A DNA stretch of 64,000 nt from Methylocystis echinoides (GTDB lineage: Bacteria; Pseudomonadota; Alphaproteobacteria; Rhizobiales; Beijerinckiaceae). The notes under the pieces are model-generated. The model did no database searches. It was given only the letters and a program-made list of their open reading frames with translations, and had not been told where the DNA came from. This document shows positions 31,154 to 39,622 of the stretch, in pieces. The stretch lies in assembly GCF_027923385.1 (NCBI RefSeq), contig NZ_BSEC01000001.1:3694001-3758000 (forward strand), in the 5' to 3' direction. How positions within the stretch are numbered: position 1 is the first letter of the stretch; each line of letters begins with the position of its first letter. A program made the position numbers and the translations under genes.

Positions 31154-33562
31154 ATGCGACTTCTCGCAAGATTTCTGGGTTTTGTCTTCGCGACCGGCGC
31201 GATCGTCTTCCTGATCGCCGCCGTCGCCGGCGCCGGGATGATCTATTACTATTCCAAGGATCTGCCGGACACGGCCGCGCTACAGAATTACGAGCCCCCC
31301 GTCACGACCCGCCTGCACGCCAATGACGGCTCGATACTGGCCGAATATTCACGCGAGCGGCGTCTCTTCCTGCCGGGGTCGGCCATCCCGCCGCTCGTCA
31401 AGCAGGCCTTCATCTCGGCCGAGGACAAGAATTTCTACACCCATACCGGCGTGGACCCGGAAGGCGTGCTGCGCGCCGTCAGCGTGCTGGCCGAAGGCGG
31501 CCGCCATGTGCAGGGCGCCTCGACCATCACCCAGCAGGTGGCCAAGAACTTCCTCGTCGGCAATGAGCGCTCGATCGACCGCAAGATCCGCGAGGCGATC
31601 ATCTCCTTCCGCATCGAGGCCGCTTATTCCAAGGAGCGCATTCTCGAGCTCTATCTCAACGAGATCTATCTCGGGCTCGGCAACTATGGCGTCGCGGCCG
31701 CCGCGCTCAACTACTTCAACAAGTCGGTCAACGAGTTGACGCTCGCCGAAGCCGCCTATCTCGCCGCCCTGCCCAAGGGCCCCAACAATTACCATCCGTT
31801 CCAGCACCGCGAGCGCGCCATCGAGCGCCGCAACTATGTCATCGACCGCATGGAGGCCGATGGCGTGGTGTCGCATGAAGAGGCGACCAAGGCCAAGGCG
31901 GAGCCGCTCGGCGTCAATCCGCGCGCGCTGTCGCCCAACACTTACGTCGCCGGCTATTTCGCCGAGGACGTGCGTCGCGAACTGCTCGACCGCTACAAGG
32001 AAAAGGGCCTCTACGAGGGCGGCCTCTCGGTGCGCACCACGCTCGATCCGAAGATGCAGGCGTGGACCCGCAAGGCGCTGGCCGACGGCCTCGTGCGCTT
32101 CGACGAGGCGCATGGCTTCCGCGGTCCGATCAACCACATCGACGTGTCGTCCGACTGGGGCGTGCCGCTCGCCAATATTCCGTCGCTCGGCGACATCAAG
32201 CCCTGGCGTCTGGCCGTCGTGCTCGACATGAACGACGCCGGCGCCCGCCTCGGCCTCCAGCCGGGCCGCGAGGCGTCGGGTGAAGTGGCGCGCGAGCGCG
32301 AAACCGGCACGCTCACCGCCGAAGGCATGCGCTGGACCGGCCGCGCGCCGCGCGGCGCGTTGACCGTCGGCGACGTGATCTACGTCGAGCCGATGACCGG
32401 CCAGCCGGGCCGTTACCGCCTCCGCCAGATCCCGGAAATCTCCGGCGCCATGGTCGCGATGGACCCCTATACGGGCCGCGTCTTCTCCATGGTCGGCGGC
32501 TTCTCCTTCGACCAGTCGGAGTTCAACCGCGCGACCCAGGCGCTGCGCCAGCCGGGTTCCTCCTTCAAACCCTTCGTCTATGCGACGGCGCTCGACAATG
32601 GCTACACCCCGTCGTCGTCGATCCTCGACGAGCCGATCTCCATCCAGCAGGCCGACGGCAGCTACTGGACGCCGGAAAACTTCGAGGGCGGCCACGGCAC
32701 GGGCGCGCATCCGCTCGATTACGGCGTCGCGCATTCGAAGAACATGATGACCGTGCGTCTGGCCAAGGACGTGGGCATGCCGCTCATCGCGGAATACGCC
32801 AAACGTTTCGGCATTTACGACGACATGGGTCCCTACCTGTCGCTGTCGCTGGGCGCGGGCGAGACCACGCTGATGAAGATGGTCACCGGCTATTCGATGC
32901 TCGCCAATGGCGGCAAGCGCATCAAGCCGACGCTGATCGACCGCGTGCAGGACCGCTGGGGCAAGACGATCTATCGTCACGACGAGCGCCAGTGCCTCGG
33001 CTGCGACGCCGAGAAATGGGACAATCAGAACGAGCCCAAGCTGATCGACAAGCGCGAGCAGGTGCTCGACCCGCTCACCGCCTATCAGATCACCACCATC
33101 ATGGAGCATGTGATCCAGCGCGGCACGGGCGTCTCGATCAAGGCCGTCGGCAAGCATCTCGCGGGCAAGACCGGCACCACCAACGAAGCGAAGGACCTCT
33201 GGTTCGTGGGCTATTCGCCCGATCTCGCCGTGGGCGTCTACATCGGCTACGACCGGCCGCGCTCCATGGGCAGCCACGCCCAGGCGGCGCTCTTCGCCGC
33301 GCCGATCTTCCGCGACTTCATGACGGTGGCGCTGAAGGACAAGCCGGACACGCCGTTCCGCGTGCCGCCGGGCATCAAGCTCATTTCGGTCAATCCGGGC
33401 TCGGGCCTGCGCACCGCGAGCGGTGGCGAACTCTGGCCGTTCAAGCCGGGCACCGCGCCGCCCGATTCCTATTCCGGCGGCGGTGGCGGCGGCGAGGGGC
33501 CGCGCCAGGTCAATCAGGACGTCGACCAGCGCGTCGGCACCGGGACCGGCGGGCTTTACTGA
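31154..33562 (+). CDS. mrcA: Penicillin-binding protein 1A (bifunctional class A)
   Basis: Inner-membrane peptidoglycan synthase of 802 residues. One N-terminal TM (about 8-30) is followed by a GT51 glycosyltransferase with EDKNFYTHTGVDPEGVLRA and GASTITQQVAKNFLVGNERS. A transpeptidase domain has the SxxK motif in RQPGSSFKPFVYA, SKN in GVAHSKNMM and KTG in LAGKTGTTNEAKDLWFVGY. A CLGC pair near residue 615 lies between the SKN and KTG motifs. The C-terminus is Gly-rich. It follows the amidase gene, forming a cell-wall pair. Confidence 0.95.
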   Translation: MRLLARFLGFVFATGAIVFLIAAVAGAGMIYYYSKDLPDTAALQNYEPPVTTRLHANDGSILAEYSRERRLFLPGSAIPPLVKQAFISAEDKNFYTHTGVDPEGVLRAVSVLAEGGRHVQGASTITQQVAKNFLVGNERSIDRKIREAIISFRIEAAYSKERILELYLNEIYLGLGNYGVAAAALNYFNKSVNELTLAEAAYLAALPKGPNNYHPFQHRERAIERRNYVIDRMEADGVVSHEEATKAKAEPLGVNPRALSPNTYVAGYFAEDVRRELLDRYKEKGLYEGGLSVRTTLDPKMQAWTRKALADGLVRFDEAHGFRGPINHIDVSSDWGVPLANIPSLGDIKPWRLAVVLDMNDAGARLGLQPGREASGEVARERETGTLTAEGMRWTGRAPRGALTVGDVIYVEPMTGQPGRYRLRQIPEISGAMVAMDPYTGRVFSMVGGFSFDQSEFNRATQALRQPGSSFKPFVYATALDNGYTPSSSILDEPISIQQADGSYWTPENFEGGHGTGAHPLDYGVAHSKNMMTVRLAKDVGMPLIAEYAKRFGIYDDMGPYLSLSLGAGETTLMKMVTGYSMLANGGKRIKPTLIDRVQDRWGKTIYRHDERQCLGCDAEKWDNQNEPKLIDKREQVLDPLTAYQITTIMEHVIQRGTGVSIKAVGKHLAGKTGTTNEAKDLWFVGYSPDLAVGVYIGYDRPRSMGSHAQAALFAAPIFRDFMTVALKDKPDTPFRVPPGIKLISVNPGSGLRTASGGELWPFKPGTAPPDSYSGGGGGGEGPRQVNQDVDQRVGTGTGGLY

Positions 33563-33570
33563 GAAATCGC

Positions 33571-33603
33571 GGCGGGCAAGGTCAACTTGTCCGCCGTTCG
33601 TTT
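33571..33603 (+). terminator. Terminator-like hairpin after the PBP1A gene
   Basis: GGCGGGCAAG (33571-33580) pairs with CTTGTCCGCC (33586-33595) with one G-U pair and a 5-nt loop, 8 nt after the stop codon. GTTCGTTT follows. A moderate rho-independent terminator. Confidence 0.5.
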
Positions 33604-33733
33604 GCCGATAAACGAAACGACACTGCGGGCCACCACAAGATGCGGCCCAAGGGTTCTCCGAAGGGGGCCGACGGCGTCTCGATCCGCAAGGGGCGTCATC
33701 CGCGCCCCCTTATCAACTCCGGCGGCAGGCTCC

Positions 33734-34540
33734 ATGACCGAAAACATCGACGCGACCGCGCCCATTCTCCTCGCAACCGCCGACCATATCACCACGCTCA
33801 CGCTGAACCGGCCCGCCAGTCGCAACGCACTCTCGCTGTCGATGATCGCGGCGTTCTCGGACGCGCTCGACGTGGTGGCTCGACAGGGCGAAGAAACGCG
33901 CGTCGTCATCCTTCAGGCGGAAGGCCCCGCCTTCTGCGCGGGGCATGATCTAAAGGAGCTGACCGCCCATCGCGACGACCCGGACCGTGGCGAGGCCTTC
34001 TTCGAGGAAACCATGCGCGCCTGCTCGGCGCTGATGCGCAAGATCGTCGGGCTCTATAAGCCGGTGATCGCCGCCGTCGACGAAATCGCCACCGCCGCCG
34101 GCTGTCAGCTCGTCGCGAGCTGCGATCTCGCCGTCGCCGGACCCCGCGCGCGCTTTTGCACGCCGGGCGTCGACATTGGCCTGTTCTGCTCGACCCCGGC
34201 CGTGGCGCTCTCCCGCAATGTCGCGCCCAAGCATGCGATGGAAATGCTGCTGACCGGCGCCCTTGTCGACGCCGAGACGGCGCTGCGCATCGGGCTCGTC
34301 AACCGCGTGTCCGCCGATGGCGCCCGCACCGGCGCGCGCGCGCTCGCGGCGCTGATCGCTCAAAAATCGCCGCAGGCGATCAGTTTCGGCAAGGAGACCT
34401 TCTACGAGCAGAGCGGTCGCACGCTGGCGGAAGCCTATCAGATCGCAGGCGCGGTGATGGTCGAGAACCTGCTCGCGCCGGACGCCGTCGAAGGCATTGG
34501 CGCTTTTCTCGGCAAGCGCAAGCCGGTCTGGCCCGCATAA
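33734..34540 (+). CDS. Enoyl-CoA hydratase/isomerase family protein
   Basis: A 268-residue crotonase-fold enzyme. The oxyanion-hole segments are GPAFCAGHDLKEL and ATAAGCQLVASCDLAVAG; CTPGVDIGLFCSTPAVALSR and a C-terminal ISFGKETFYEQSGRTLAEAYQIA follow. The Glu pair of true enoyl-CoA hydratases is not clearly conserved, so it may be an isomerase, hydratase or another crotonase. The start at 33734 has GGCAGG upstream; the frame extends further 5' without similarity. Confidence 0.85.
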   Translation: MTENIDATAPILLATADHITTLTLNRPASRNALSLSMIAAFSDALDVVARQGEETRVVILQAEGPAFCAGHDLKELTAHRDDPDRGEAFFEETMRACSALMRKIVGLYKPVIAAVDEIATAAGCQLVASCDLAVAGPRARFCTPGVDIGLFCSTPAVALSRNVAPKHAMEMLLTGALVDAETALRIGLVNRVSADGARTGARALAALIAQKSPQAISFGKETFYEQSGRTLAEAYQIAGAVMVENLLAPDAVEGIGAFLGKRKPVWPA

Positions 34541-34643
34541 GTCGCCGAAGCGACGCCCCCCAGCGCCCCCGGATCAACCGCACAAAATGTAACACAAGCG
34601 AAAAATATTGCAACGCAACCGCCGGCGGCGCTCCTGAACAGGG

Positions 34644-35315
34644 TTACTCGCCCAAATGGCGCAGCGCCGCCGCGGCGGCGAAGGGGCACAAGGCCAGCGC
34701 CGCCAGGGTAATGGCGCAAAGGATCGAGAACGGCGACAGGAACGGAACGGTCCCGCCCACCGCCGCTTCCGACGCCGAGACGCCGAAGATCAGCACGGGG
34801 ATCGTCAGCGGCAGCACCAGCAGCGCCATCAGCAGGCCGCCGCGCCGCACCGTGACGGTCGCCGCCGCACCGATCGCGCCGATAAGGGTGAGCGCCGGCG
34901 TGCCGACGAGCAGCGTCCCCGTCACGCCGGCAAGCGCCATCGGCTCCTGTTGCAACATCAGCCCCAGAAAGGGCGCGGCGACGATCAGCGGCAGGCCGGT
35001 CGCCGCCCAATGGGCGGCGCATTTGACCAGAACGGCGAGTTCGAGCGGCGCATCGCCGAGATGCAGCAGATCGAGCGAACCATCCTCGGCATCGGCCTGA
35101 AACAGCCGGTCGAAGGCGAGCAAGCTCGCCAGCAGCGCGGCGATCCACAGGATTGCCGGGCCGATCCGCGCCAGGAGATTGGGGTCCGGCCCCACCGCGA
35201 AGGGCACGATGGTGACCAGGGTCAGGAAGAACACCACGCCCATGGCGCCCGAGCCGCCGACGCGACGGGCGATGCGCCATTCGCGCAGAAAGAGGGCGGA
35301 GAGAGAGGCGCTCAT
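34644..35315 (-). CDS. ccmB: Haem exporter protein CcmB
   Basis: A membrane permease of the CcmABCD cytochrome c maturation ABC system, 223 residues with six TM segments and the opening SASLSALFLREWRIARRVGGSG. The ATGA overlap with ccmA shows coupling. ccmC and ccmD, which usually follow, are not here: a convergent gene on the other strand occupies the downstream side. Confidence 0.92.
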   Translation of the reverse strand: MSASLSALFLREWRIARRVGGSGAMGVVFFLTLVTIVPFAVGPDPNLLARIGPAILWIAALLASLLAFDRLFQADAEDGSLDLLHLGDAPLELAVLVKCAAHWAATGLPLIVAAPFLGLMLQQEPMALAGVTGTLLVGTPALTLIGAIGAAATVTVRRGGLLMALLVLPLTIPVLIFGVSASEAAVGGTVPFLSPFSILCAITLAALALCPFAAAAALRHLGE

Positions 35316-35974
35316 TGCGGCGCGCCCAGCGCCAGCTCGCCGGCCTCCTCGAGCCCGAGCGGCTCATGGGTGGCGGCGACGATCAGGCCGCCGAGGGCGC
35401 AATGTTCGCGCATGGCGGCGGCGAATTTTTCGCGCGAGCCCCGGTCCAGCGCGGTGAGCGGCTCGTCGAGCAGCCACAGCGGCCGATAGGCGACGAGCAG
35501 CCGCGCCAGCGCCGCGCGCCGCTTCTGCCCCGCCGACAGCGCCCCGAAAGGCGCGCGCAGCGCGTGGCCGAGCCCCACCATCGCGAGCGCCGCCGCGACC
35601 GGGCGGCTGCGCGGGTCTTCCGCCTTCCCCAGATAATTGCCCCAGAAATCGAGATTTTCCTCGACCGTCAACGCGGCCTTCATGCCGTCGGCATGGGCGA
35701 GGTAATGCGTCGACTGGGCCAGCTCCGCGTCTTCCCCCGCCCCTTCCAGCGACACCGTCCCGCCCATGCGCGGCAGGAGCCCGGCGAGCGCCCGCAGCAG
35801 GGTGGATTTGCCGGCGCCGTTGCGGCCCGTCACCACCAGCGCCGCGCCGCCCGAAAGGGCGAAGCTCACGCCCTCCAGCACGGGCCGGCCGCCGCGCGCG
35901 ACGGCGAGGTTCTCGACCCTGAGGCGCAGGACCGGGCGCAGATCGGCATGGGGGCGGTGCGGATGGGTCTCCAT
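35312..35974 (-). CDS. ccmA: Cytochrome c biogenesis ATP-binding protein CcmA
   Basis: An ABC ATPase of 220 residues. Walker A is VTGRNGAGKSTLLRALAG, the ABC signature FGALSAGQKRRAALARLL and Walker B WLLDEPLTALD with H-loop THEPL. With CcmB/C/D it releases haem-CcmE for c-type cytochromes, which a methylotroph needs in quantity. The start at 35974 is chosen on length; no strong ribosome-binding site is seen. Confidence 0.92.
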   Translation of the reverse strand: METHPHRPHADLRPVLRLRVENLAVARGGRPVLEGVSFALSGGAALVVTGRNGAGKSTLLRALAGLLPRMGGTVSLEGAGEDAELAQSTHYLAHADGMKAALTVEENLDFWGNYLGKAEDPRSRPVAAALAMVGLGHALRAPFGALSAGQKRRAALARLLVAYRPLWLLDEPLTALDRGSREKFAAAMREHCALGGLIVAATHEPLGLEEAGELALGAPQ

Positions 35975-36177
35975 GCGCAAAGCCAATAGAGAAAGCCGCG
36001 GCAAAGCGCCATAGGGGGCGGAGCCGGGCCGGCGGCAAGGCGTCAGCCGCACTGGCGCACGGGAGCCTCAGGTGATAAGGGACGCGATCAATCTTCGGGC
36101 GCCGGCACAGGGCGCCCTCGATTCTTCGTGAAGCTCGTGCGCGCGGCGCGCCGGACCATTCAGGGACTGAGAATTCA

Positions 36178-37422
36178 GTGACGAAACACAGAACCCTCTC
36201 GGATTACGCCTCGCGGAGATTCCGCCTCGCCGGCAACGCCCTTCTCGAATTCAACAATCCGTTCTTTGCGCAGATCGACAAGCTCAAAGCCGATTTCGAG
36301 GCGCAGGGGACGCATTTCGTCAGCTTCGCGAATTACGACTATCTCGGCCTCGCGAACCATCCGCGCATCCGCGAGGAGGCCAAGCGCGAAGTCGATGGCC
36401 TCGGCATTGGCGCGCTGGCGTCGCGGCTCGTCGGCGGCGAGCGCACGACGCACAAGCAGTTCGAGGCGGAAATCGCCAAATTCATCGGCATGGAAAGCGC
36501 GCTGGCGCTCGTCTCCGGCTATCTCGCCAATGTGACGACCATCGCCTATCTGATGAACGGCAAGCGCGACGCCATCTTCATCGACGAACTGGCGCATAAC
36601 AGCATCGTCTATGGCGCCGAGGGCGCGCCCGCGACGGTGGTGAAGTTCCGCCACAACGACATGGATCATCTCGACCATCTGCTCGCCCGCCATCGCGAGG
36701 AATATCGCAATGTGCTGGTGGTGGTGGAAGGCGTCTACAGCATGGACGGCGACACCGCCGACCTGCCGCGCCTCCTCGAGATCAAGGACAAATACAAGAT
36801 CTGGCTGATGGTCGACGAGGCCCATTCGCTGGGCGTGCTGGGCGAGACCGGCCGCGGCCTCGCGGAGCATCAGGGCGTCGATCCGCAGCGCATCGACCTG
36901 ATCGTCGGCACGCTGTCGAAGAGCCTCGCCTCCTGCGGCGGCTATATCTGCGCGCGCAAGGAAGTCATCGAGTGGTTCCGCTTCACGCTGCCCGGCTTCG
37001 TCTATAGCGTGGGATTCTCGCCGGTGGTGCTGGCGGCGGCGCGCACCGCCCTGCAGCTCATGCAGGAGGAGACCTGGCGCATCGACAAGCTCGCCCGCAA
37101 CGCCGAGCTGTTCCGCCACGTCGCGCATGAAAACGGCTTCTCCACTGGCCCGGCGATCGGCCGCGGCGTGGTGCCGATTCTCTTCGAGAGCGATCTCGAA
37201 ACCATGTGGGCGGCGCGGCATCTGCTGGAAAAGGGCTATTACGTGCCCCCGGTGGTGCGCATCGGCGTGCCCAAGGACGGGCCGCGCCTGCGCTTCTTCT
37301 TCTCGGCCAATCACACCGAGGCGGAAATTCGCGGCGTCATCGCGGCGCTGCGCGACATCCCGCCCGTCTCCGAAGAGGCCCAGCGCATCGTCGCGGCGGC
37401 CATGTCGGGCGCTGCGGCCTGA
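36178..37422 (+). CDS. Alpha-oxoamine synthase, serine palmitoyltransferase-like
   Basis: A PLP enzyme of 414 residues that condenses an amino acid with an acyl thioester. Key residues are H140 (DELAHNS), D213-E-A-H216 (VDEAHSLGVLGETGRG) and Schiff-base K248 in GTLSKSLASCGGY. The SKS...GGY pattern resembles serine palmitoyltransferases more than ALA synthase, KBL or BioF, but the substrate cannot be fixed by eye. The GTG start has GAG 6 nt upstream. It heads a plus-strand cassette with a GNAT-like protein, a dihydroceramide-desaturase relative and a 2-hydroxylase relative, which supports a sphingoid-base role (inference). Confidence 0.8.
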   Translation: MTKHRTLSDYASRRFRLAGNALLEFNNPFFAQIDKLKADFEAQGTHFVSFANYDYLGLANHPRIREEAKREVDGLGIGALASRLVGGERTTHKQFEAEIAKFIGMESALALVSGYLANVTTIAYLMNGKRDAIFIDELAHNSIVYGAEGAPATVVKFRHNDMDHLDHLLARHREEYRNVLVVVEGVYSMDGDTADLPRLLEIKDKYKIWLMVDEAHSLGVLGETGRGLAEHQGVDPQRIDLIVGTLSKSLASCGGYICARKEVIEWFRFTLPGFVYSVGFSPVVLAAARTALQLMQEETWRIDKLARNAELFRHVAHENGFSTGPAIGRGVVPILFESDLETMWAARHLLEKGYYVPPVVRIGVPKDGPRLRFFFSANHTEAEIRGVIAALRDIPPVSEEAQRIVAAAMSGAAA

Positions 37423-37490
37423 TTCCCTTCGCGCGGGCGCGTCATCTTGACGCTTTCCGCGCGGCCACATTGCAGCATAGGACTTTAGGC

Positions 37491-38639
37491 ATGGCGCGAA
37501 TCGAGATCGTACCGGTCGAAGGCCTCGCGCGCTTTACGACCTTCTGCAAGCTGCCGCGCCTTCTCTACAAGGGCGCGGAGGGCTTCGCGCCGCCGCTCGA
37601 CATCGAGCGCTGGACGCTCTTCGCGCATCTGCTCAATCCGCATTACAAGCTGGTCGAGGACCAGAAATTCCTTGCCCGCCGCGATGGCCAGTGGGTCGGT
37701 CGCATCTCCGCCCATGTCTACAAGCCGGGGATCACGCCCGTCGGCGCGAGCCCGGAGCAGTTCGGCGCGCTCGACGCCGTCGATGACATAGAGGTCGTGC
37801 GGGCGCTCACCGCCGCCGCCGAAGGCTGGCTGAGAGAGAAGGGCGCGACGCGGATCAACGGCCCCTTCTCGCCGTCGGTCAATGGCGAATGCGGCATGCT
37901 GGTCGAGGGCTTCACCGCGACGCCCATGTTCCTGACGCCCTGGCATCCGCCCTATCTGTCGCGCCACATCGAGGCGCTGGGCTACGCCAAGGCGAAAGAC
38001 CTCTTCTCCTACCGTTTCGAGATCGACGCGGCGCTGCTCAATGAGAAGCCGCGCATCATGAGCCGCAAGGAATGGCAGGAACGCCTCAAGCTGCGCCCGC
38101 TCGACATGGCGACGCTGAAGACGGGTGAAACCGCTCTGATGGAAGAGCTGTTCGACGACGGCTGGCGCGACAATTGGGGCTTCGTGCCCTTCACCAAGGC
38201 CGAATTCGACTCGACCGCCGACGCGCTCAAGCTCGTCATGCCGCCGGAATTCGGCATTGTCGCGGAGCTCGACGGCAAGCCGGTGTCCTTTGTGATCGCG
38301 CTGCCCAATCTCTTCGAAATCGTCTCGGACTTCGATGGGCGGCTGCTCCCCTTCGGCCTGGCGAAGCTCATCTCGCGCATGCGCAACCACAAGTTCAACG
38401 CCGCGCGCATCGTGCTGCTCGGCACGCGCAAGACACTGCAAAACAGCGCCACCGGCGGAGCGGTCCTGCTCGGCATGATCGAGGAAATGCGCCGGCGCGG
38501 CGCCTCGGCGTCGATCAGGCAGCTCGAAGCCGGCTGGGTGCTGGAAGACAATATCGCCATGCGCCGGCCGATCGAAATGTTCGGCGGGCAGGTCGACAAG
38601 ATTCACCGCATTTACGAAAAGCAGCTCGGAGCATCGTGA
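37491..38639 (+). CDS. GNAT-fold-like protein, possible N-acyltransferase
   Basis: A 382-residue soluble protein of a widespread but poorly characterised family. The motif INGPFSPSVNGECGMLVEGF (122-141) with PMFLTPWHPPYL (145-156) and LEALGYAKAKDLFSYRF-like spacing is the most conserved part. The C-terminal half (VMPPEFGIVAELDGKPVSFVIALPN ... MRRRGASASIRQLEAGWVLEDN) looks like a GNAT acyltransferase fold. In Caulobacter the ceramide synthase is itself a GNAT-type acyltransferase. By position, this protein could N-acylate the product of the upstream synthase, but the families may differ. Its stop overlaps the next ATG (TGATG). Confidence 0.65.
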   Translation: MARIEIVPVEGLARFTTFCKLPRLLYKGAEGFAPPLDIERWTLFAHLLNPHYKLVEDQKFLARRDGQWVGRISAHVYKPGITPVGASPEQFGALDAVDDIEVVRALTAAAEGWLREKGATRINGPFSPSVNGECGMLVEGFTATPMFLTPWHPPYLSRHIEALGYAKAKDLFSYRFEIDAALLNEKPRIMSRKEWQERLKLRPLDMATLKTGETALMEELFDDGWRDNWGFVPFTKAEFDSTADALKLVMPPEFGIVAELDGKPVSFVIALPNLFEIVSDFDGRLLPFGLAKLISRMRNHKFNAARIVLLGTRKTLQNSATGGAVLLGMIEEMRRRGASASIRQLEAGWVLEDNIAMRRPIEMFGGQVDKIHRIYEKQLGAS

Positions 38640-39616
38640 TGAACGGCATTTCCGTCACCGCCCAGGGCGCGGACCGCTCGCATGTCGAGCGCCGCCGGCT
38701 GATCCTCGAAAAATATCCGCAGGTGCGGGAGCTGTTCGGGCGAGACCCGGTCACCTTCAAGATCACGGCGGCCATTTTCGTCGGCCAGTTCCTGATCGCC
38801 GCCTGGCTCGGCTGGCTCGGCCTCTCCTACTGGTGGCTGTCGCTGATCCTCGCCATCTGCGTCGGCGCCTTCGCCAATCACGCCAATTTCGTCGTCATTC
38901 ATGACGCGATCCACAATTGCGTGTTCGAGAATCCGCTGGCCAACAAATGGACGGCGATCCTCGCCGATCTGCCCAACGCCTTCCCGACCGCGATGGGCTT
39001 CCGCTGCTATCACATCAAGCACCACTCGCATCTCTCGGCCTATGATTACGACGCCGATATTCCGAGCCACTGGGAAGTGGAGTGGGTCGGCAACAGCACC
39101 TGGCGCAAGGCGGCGTGGCTCTTCGGCTTCCCCGCCGTTCAGCTTGCGCGCCTGTCGCGGCTGAAAGGCACCGTGCCGATCATGGGCAAATGGACCTATA
39201 TCAACATCGCCGTGATCGCCGCCTTCGATCTCTTCATGCTCTGGGCCTTCGGCCCGAACGCGCTGCTCTATCTCTTCTTCTCCTTCTGGTTCTCGGTCGG
39301 GGGACTGCATCCGCTGAGCGCGCGCTGGCTACAGGAGCATTTCGCCTTCGGGCCGGATCAGGGCACCTTCGATTATTACGGCCCGCTCAACAGGCTGGCC
39401 CTCAACATCGGCTATCACAACGAGCATCACGATTTTCACGAGATTCCCTGGTCGCGCCTGCCGGCGCTGAAAGCCATGGCGCCGGAGTTCTACGACGATC
39501 TGCGCTGCCATCGCTCCTGGCTGGCGCTGCTCGTGACTTTCGTGTTCGACCCGACCTGGTCGCTCGGCACGCGCTCGGAAAATGTGACGCAGGCGGCCGT
39601 CGTGGCGGCGGAGTAA
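38639..39616 (+). CDS. Dihydroceramide delta-4-desaturase-like membrane desaturase
   Basis: A membrane di-iron desaturase of 325 residues. The N-terminal segment RRRLILEKYPQVRELFGRDP matches the sphingolipid-desaturase N-domain. His boxes are HDAIHN (88-93), HIKHHSH (125-131) and GYHNEHHDF (259-266), and the stretch YYGPLNRLALNIGYHNEHHDF closely parallels eukaryotic DEGS1/DES proteins. LPALKAMAPEFYDDLRCHRSW also matches the DES C-terminal pattern. Family assignment is strong; the actual acyl or sphingoid substrate in this bacterium is inferred. It is translationally coupled to the gene before it and is 6 nt from the next. Confidence 0.82.
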   Translation: MNGISVTAQGADRSHVERRRLILEKYPQVRELFGRDPVTFKITAAIFVGQFLIAAWLGWLGLSYWWLSLILAICVGAFANHANFVVIHDAIHNCVFENPLANKWTAILADLPNAFPTAMGFRCYHIKHHSHLSAYDYDADIPSHWEVEWVGNSTWRKAAWLFGFPAVQLARLSRLKGTVPIMGKWTYINIAVIAAFDLFMLWAFGPNALLYLFFSFWFSVGGLHPLSARWLQEHFAFGPDQGTFDYYGPLNRLALNIGYHNEHHDFHEIPWSRLPALKAMAPEFYDDLRCHRSWLALLVTFVFDPTWSLGTRSENVTQAAVVAAE

Positions 39617-39622
39617 GCAAAG

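Noticed and set aside
36178..37422. 5-aminolevulinate synthase (hemA) or glycine C-acetyltransferase (kbl) for the alpha-oxoamine synthase
   Set aside because: The Lys motif is TLSKSLASCGGY rather than the KBL/ALAS pattern TLGKA, no tdh or haem gene is adjacent, and the neighbours are lipid enzymes.
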